A stretch of DNA of 8,200 bases from Candidatus Aenigmatarchaeota archaeon (GTDB lineage: Archaea > Aenigmatarchaeota > Aenigmatarchaeia > QMZP01 > QMZT01): the NCBI GenBank assembly GCA_023128965.1, contig JAGMCY010000168.1:1-8200 (forward strand), in the 5' to 3' direction. How positions within the stretch are numbered: position 1 is the first letter of the stretch; each line of letters opens with the position of its first letter. Shown here in pieces: positions 5,617 through 8,200 of this stretch. The notes under the pieces are model-generated. The model did no database searches. It was not told where the DNA came from and was given only the letters and a program-made list of their open reading frames with translations. The position numbers and the translations under genes were made by a program.

Positions 5617-7350
5617 ATGCTTGAACTTGTTTACAGTTTTCTGGACCAGAATATCCTGGCATTCATGTCAATACATCTGGCTTTTCTGCTAGCATTTCTC
5701 GCGTTGAATTTCAAGACCATTGCAAAACAGTTCTCAAAAATAGACAGAAAGATATGGATAATACTGCTGGTGATATTCCTGGTGGGTTTTTGTTTAAGGA
5801 ACGCTGAATACTGGTACGGAGAGCATGCAGATGCTTATGCTCCATTGGAAACTGCTAAGTTTCTGGTTCTGGAGGGGAAACACGTTAAGGCCTGTTCTGC
5901 AGGAAGGGCAGGTTATTGCTCGTCATACCAGCAAGTTCTGCAACCGGTAGGATTTCCCTTTATCACCTCCCTTTTCTACATAATATTCGGAATAAACACA
6001 TTACCCGTGCTCGTATTCTCAGCTGTTCTGGGTTCCCTTTCAATAATCCTCGTGTTTCTGACATGCTATCTGCTGTTCAAAAAAGAGGAAATTGGACTGT
6101 ATGCTGCCCTTGTTTACGCTCTGATACCCCTTGACATATTTTTTTCAGGGACAGGATTCACGAGAATAATTTCAGTATTCTTCATTGGTTTCACTGTCTT
6201 GGTCTACTTGATTGCCCTCAGAAAAAACGATCTAAGTTTATGGGTACTTTTCAGCCTTTTCCTGTCCCTTTCAATTTACATAAGACAGGAAAATTACATT
6301 CTGATCCCCTTATTTTTCCTGGGCCTGTTTTTGTTCAAATACAACATTAAAAACAAAGACAATATCAAAAAACTTCTGATATCCGCGGCCATATTTATGA
6401 TCTTCCAGTTGCATGTATTTTACTGGACATTTTTCATGATTGCACATGCGCTTGGCAACCCCCCCGGCTTACCAACATATTCCTTAATCTGCCTCGAGAA
6501 AATGAGTCCGTACATTTTAGATTTCCTTTGGGGATTCTCTAATTATCCTGTATCCAACCCTTACAGTTTTGCAGCTACTGTACTCTTTATAATAGGAATA
6601 GCATTCATACCATTATCCTTTTCTCTCAAGGAACGTCACTTATCCAAACCCATTTTTGTAACTTTATGGTTTATTCTGTTTTTTCTGGTTTACGGATCAT
6701 ATTGCATGAATTTCATTGACGGGTTTGCATACGGACCTGATGGTAGCTTTATAAGATATATAATTCAATTCCACATTCCATATTCCATACTGGCAGGATA
6801 CGGATTTTACATGATAACCAAGGCAGGGAAAAGAATAAGCAAGTACACAGTTATCGTATTTATTCCTATTTTCATAATCCTTTTGTTGCTCCCCGTTCAG
6901 TCCCCAACAAGTTTATTCAAGGATGCGAGAACAGACTATGACAGCGAATACTTTTCAGCTATAAAGAATACGCCACCGAATTCCACCGTTATAGCACAGA
7001 TGTTCATGCTGGTATCATCAGATGTGGTAGGGGGCAACAGAAAGTACATAGATCCTGAGGTAATGATTTTGCACGGAACAGCCATGCATACTATTGAATT
7101 GTTGCACGAAAGCGAGGATGTCTATTATATAGAGTTGCACTATTGTAACGATTGGCCGGACCATCACGGATGCAGGTTTATAAGAGATAATCTGGATCTG
7201 GAATTTGCCTTCAGTGAAGGTTCATTGAACGTGTTTAAAGTTATCGTGGGACCCGACAAAGACTATGCCATTGAATGGGACAACCTTTTGCATGAGATTG
7301 AAGTGAGATCAAACAAGATCGTGAACATGTGCCTTAAGGAATTAATATGA
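5617..7350 (+). CDS. Polytopic GT-C membrane glycosyltransferase (GT39/ArnT-like)
   Basis: A 577-residue membrane protein, likely moving a sugar from a polyprenyl-phosphate donor to a protein, lipid or glycan on the outer face. Seen: about 12-13 hydrophobic segments (roughly 11-30, 46-61, 113-126, 129-154, 157-175, 183-202, 206-222, 226-240, 252-275, 318-337, 345-363, 382-400, 409-426), then a soluble tail of about 150 residues. The first large loop has GEHADAYAP (68-76), where D72 is the candidate catalytic acid of GT-C enzymes; PVGFPFITSLFYIIFG (110-125) matches the PxGYPxxxxLxYxxFG segment of GT39/ArnT relatives; FIRYIIQFHIPYSILAGYGF (378-397) matches their RYxxPxxPxxxxLAxxG segment. C93/C101 and C510/C519 lie in predicted external parts and could form disulfides. 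ATG 5617 lies one base after the previous stop and is leaderless; a TTG at 5599 is rejected. Donor and acceptor are unknown. Confidence 0.8.
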   Translation: MLELVYSFLDQNILAFMSIHLAFLLAFLALNFKTIAKQFSKIDRKIWIILLVIFLVGFCLRNAEYWYGEHADAYAPLETAKFLVLEGKHVKACSAGRAGYCSSYQQVLQPVGFPFITSLFYIIFGINTLPVLVFSAVLGSLSIILVFLTCYLLFKKEEIGLYAALVYALIPLDIFFSGTGFTRIISVFFIGFTVLVYLIALRKNDLSLWVLFSLFLSLSIYIRQENYILIPLFFLGLFLFKYNIKNKDNIKKLLISAAIFMIFQLHVFYWTFFMIAHALGNPPGLPTYSLICLEKMSPYILDFLWGFSNYPVSNPYSFAATVLFIIGIAFIPLSFSLKERHLSKPIFVTLWFILFFLVYGSYCMNFIDGFAYGPDGSFIRYIIQFHIPYSILAGYGFYMITKAGKRISKYTVIVFIPIFIILLLLPVQSPTSLFKDARTDYDSEYFSAIKNTPPNSTVIAQMFMLVSSDVVGGNRKYIDPEVMILHGTAMHTIELLHESEDVYYIELHYCNDWPDHHGCRFIRDNLDLEFAFSEGSLNVFKVIVGPDKDYAIEWDNLLHEIEVRSNKIVNMCLKELI

Positions 7351-7376
7351 TAAATCAGGATCTTGAACATAAGCGT

Positions 7377-7382
7377 AGGTGA
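7377..7382 (+). promoter_or_regulatory. Shine-Dalgarno for the B12-type radical SAM gene
   Basis: AGGTGA lies 3 bases before the ATG at 7386, in the 35-base gap after the glycosyltransferase stop. The spacing is short but the match is good. No clear TATA-like box is visible in the gap, so this gene is probably read from the upstream transcript. Confidence 0.5.
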
Positions 7383-7385
7383 ATT

Positions 7386-8200
7386 ATGAAGGTAATGCTG
7401 ATAAGATATCACAACATCGGCAACATAAACACAAGGTTGCCGGAAAGTATAAACAAGGTTCAGGGTGTATACCCGCCTCTTGGGGTAGCGTACGTAGCCT
7501 CAGCCTTGGAGAAATTTGATCACGATGTCCGTATTCTCGACAGCAGGGCATTGAACTTAACAGCAGAAGAGACAAAGAAATACATAGAAAGAATTAACCC
7601 GGATGTTGTTGGAACGACGTGCATGAGTTCCACCATAAATGGCTCTTTCGAAGTTTTACGTCTTGCTAAAGAGGTTTCAGAGGATATAACAACTGTTATC
7701 GGAGGACCGCAGCTCTTCATCTACCCCAAGGAAACAGTAAGCCATGATTTTGTGGATTTTGGCGTTGCAGGCGAAGGAGAAATAGTAATGCCTGACCTTT
7801 TAAAAGCGCTTGAAGGCAAAAAGGAATTCCAAGAAATAGACGGGTTAGTTTACAAGGAAAACGGGATAAAGTTCACCCCAGCAAAAAGATACGTTAAGGA
7901 TCTGGATTCGTTACCCTTTCCTGCAAGACACCTCTTACCAAATTATAAATACTCCTCAATACTTTCAGACCATCCCTTCACAACCCTCATAACCTCAAGG
8001 GGTTGCCCGTTCAAATGCGGTTACTGCTTCAGAAAAAAACTTGACAGGATCGTGAGATATAGGAACGCTAAAAACATAGTTGATGAAATAGAGCACTGTT
8101 TAGAGAAATGGAGATTCAGGGAAATATGGTTTTATGACGATACCTTCACAATGAATGAAAAGCATGCAACAGAAATATGCAAGGAAATACTGGACAGGGG
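7386..8200 (+). CDS. Radical SAM protein with N-terminal B12-binding-like domain, 3' end cut by window
   Basis: 271 full codons are present; the family is usually 450-550 residues, so roughly the second half is missing. Seen: an N-terminal Rossmann-like domain of the B12-binding type (MKVMLIRY, then YPPLGVAYVASAL at 29-41, ILDSRALN at 50-57, DVVGTTCMSST at 73-83, TTVIGGPQ at 102-109, GVAGEGE at 126-132), followed by a linker with DLDSLPFPARHLLP (172-185) that is standard between the two domains, and the radical SAM motif C207-x3-C211-x2-C214 (CPFKCGYC) after TTLITSRG. FYDDTF (249-254) is the usual next strand. The DxHxxG cobalamin-ligand motif is not seen, so cobalamin may bind base-off without a protein histidine, or not at all. 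Members of this class methylate or rearrange unactivated carbons in lipids, antibiotics and cofactors. The substrate here is unknown; position after a membrane glycosyltransferase suggests a surface glycan or lipid. Confidence 0.85.
   Translation, partial: MKVMLIRYHNIGNINTRLPESINKVQGVYPPLGVAYVASALEKFDHDVRILDSRALNLTAEETKKYIERINPDVVGTTCMSSTINGSFEVLRLAKEVSEDITTVIGGPQLFIYPKETVSHDFVDFGVAGEGEIVMPDLLKALEGKKEFQEIDGLVYKENGIKFTPAKRYVKDLDSLPFPARHLLPNYKYSSILSDHPFTTLITSRGCPFKCGYCFRKKLDRIVRYRNAKNIVDEIEHCLEKWRFREIWFYDDTFTMNEKHATEICKEILDR

Noticed and set aside
1..8200. tRNA, rRNA, CRISPR array, insertion sequence or integrase
   Set aside because: No cloverleaf-like segments, regularly spaced repeats, transposase motifs or terminal inverted repeats were seen; genes fill nearly the whole window.

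Overview
The window looks archaeal. AT-rich boxes of the TTTAWAWW type lie about 25-35 bases before several start codons and leave leaders of roughly 0-10 bases (leaderless or nearly so). Other starts, inside tightly packed gene strings, use clear Shine-Dalgarno sequences. Arginine is coded mainly by AGA/AGG and isoleucine often by ATA. I cannot name the lineage. Nothing in the window is a housekeeping gene; it reads as part of an accessory cell-surface glycan (possibly glycolipid) biosynthesis locus.

Left part, minus strand (1-1975): a two-gene unit reading leftward. First comes an RmlD-type nucleotide-sugar 4-ketoreductase, then, overlapping it by 8 bases, an RfbH/DdhC-type (E1) CDP-4-keto-6-deoxyhexose 3-dehydratase that runs off the left edge. 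The dehydratase has histidine in place of the PLP-binding lysine and an almost complete copy of the family's [2Fe-2S] cysteine pattern. Together they point to a 3,6-dideoxyhexose. The reductase partner (E3/DdhD), the CDP-glucose-forming enzymes and any other pathway genes would lie outside the window.

Divergent region (1976-2244): an AT-rich patch with TATA-like boxes on both strands, an 18-bp near-perfect tandem duplication over the left promoter, a 32-codon leaderless reading frame that may be the broken 5' end of an RmlC-like sugar epimerase gene, and a 12-bp perfect palindrome upstream of the right-hand promoter.

Right part, plus strand (2245-8200): five closely spaced genes. In order they are an extended SDR nucleotide-sugar epimerase/dehydratase, a FAD-dependent oxidoreductase of the protoporphyrinogen oxidase/phytoene desaturase type, a radical SAM enzyme with a SPASM-like cysteine-rich tail (overlapping the FAD gene by 7 bases behind a strong Shine-Dalgarno), a polytopic GT-C membrane glycosyltransferase, and a radical SAM protein with an N-terminal B12-binding-like domain that is cut by the right edge.

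A reasonable joint reading: the SDR enzymes and the E1-like dehydratase make unusual activated sugars, the GT-C enzyme transfers a lipid-linked sugar on the outer face of the membrane, and the FAD enzyme plus two radical SAM enzymes perform redox or carbon-centred modifications on a glycan or lipid. The last role is inferred from co-location only. The coupled FAD oxidoreductase/SPASM-like radical SAM pair is the best candidate for undescribed chemistry.
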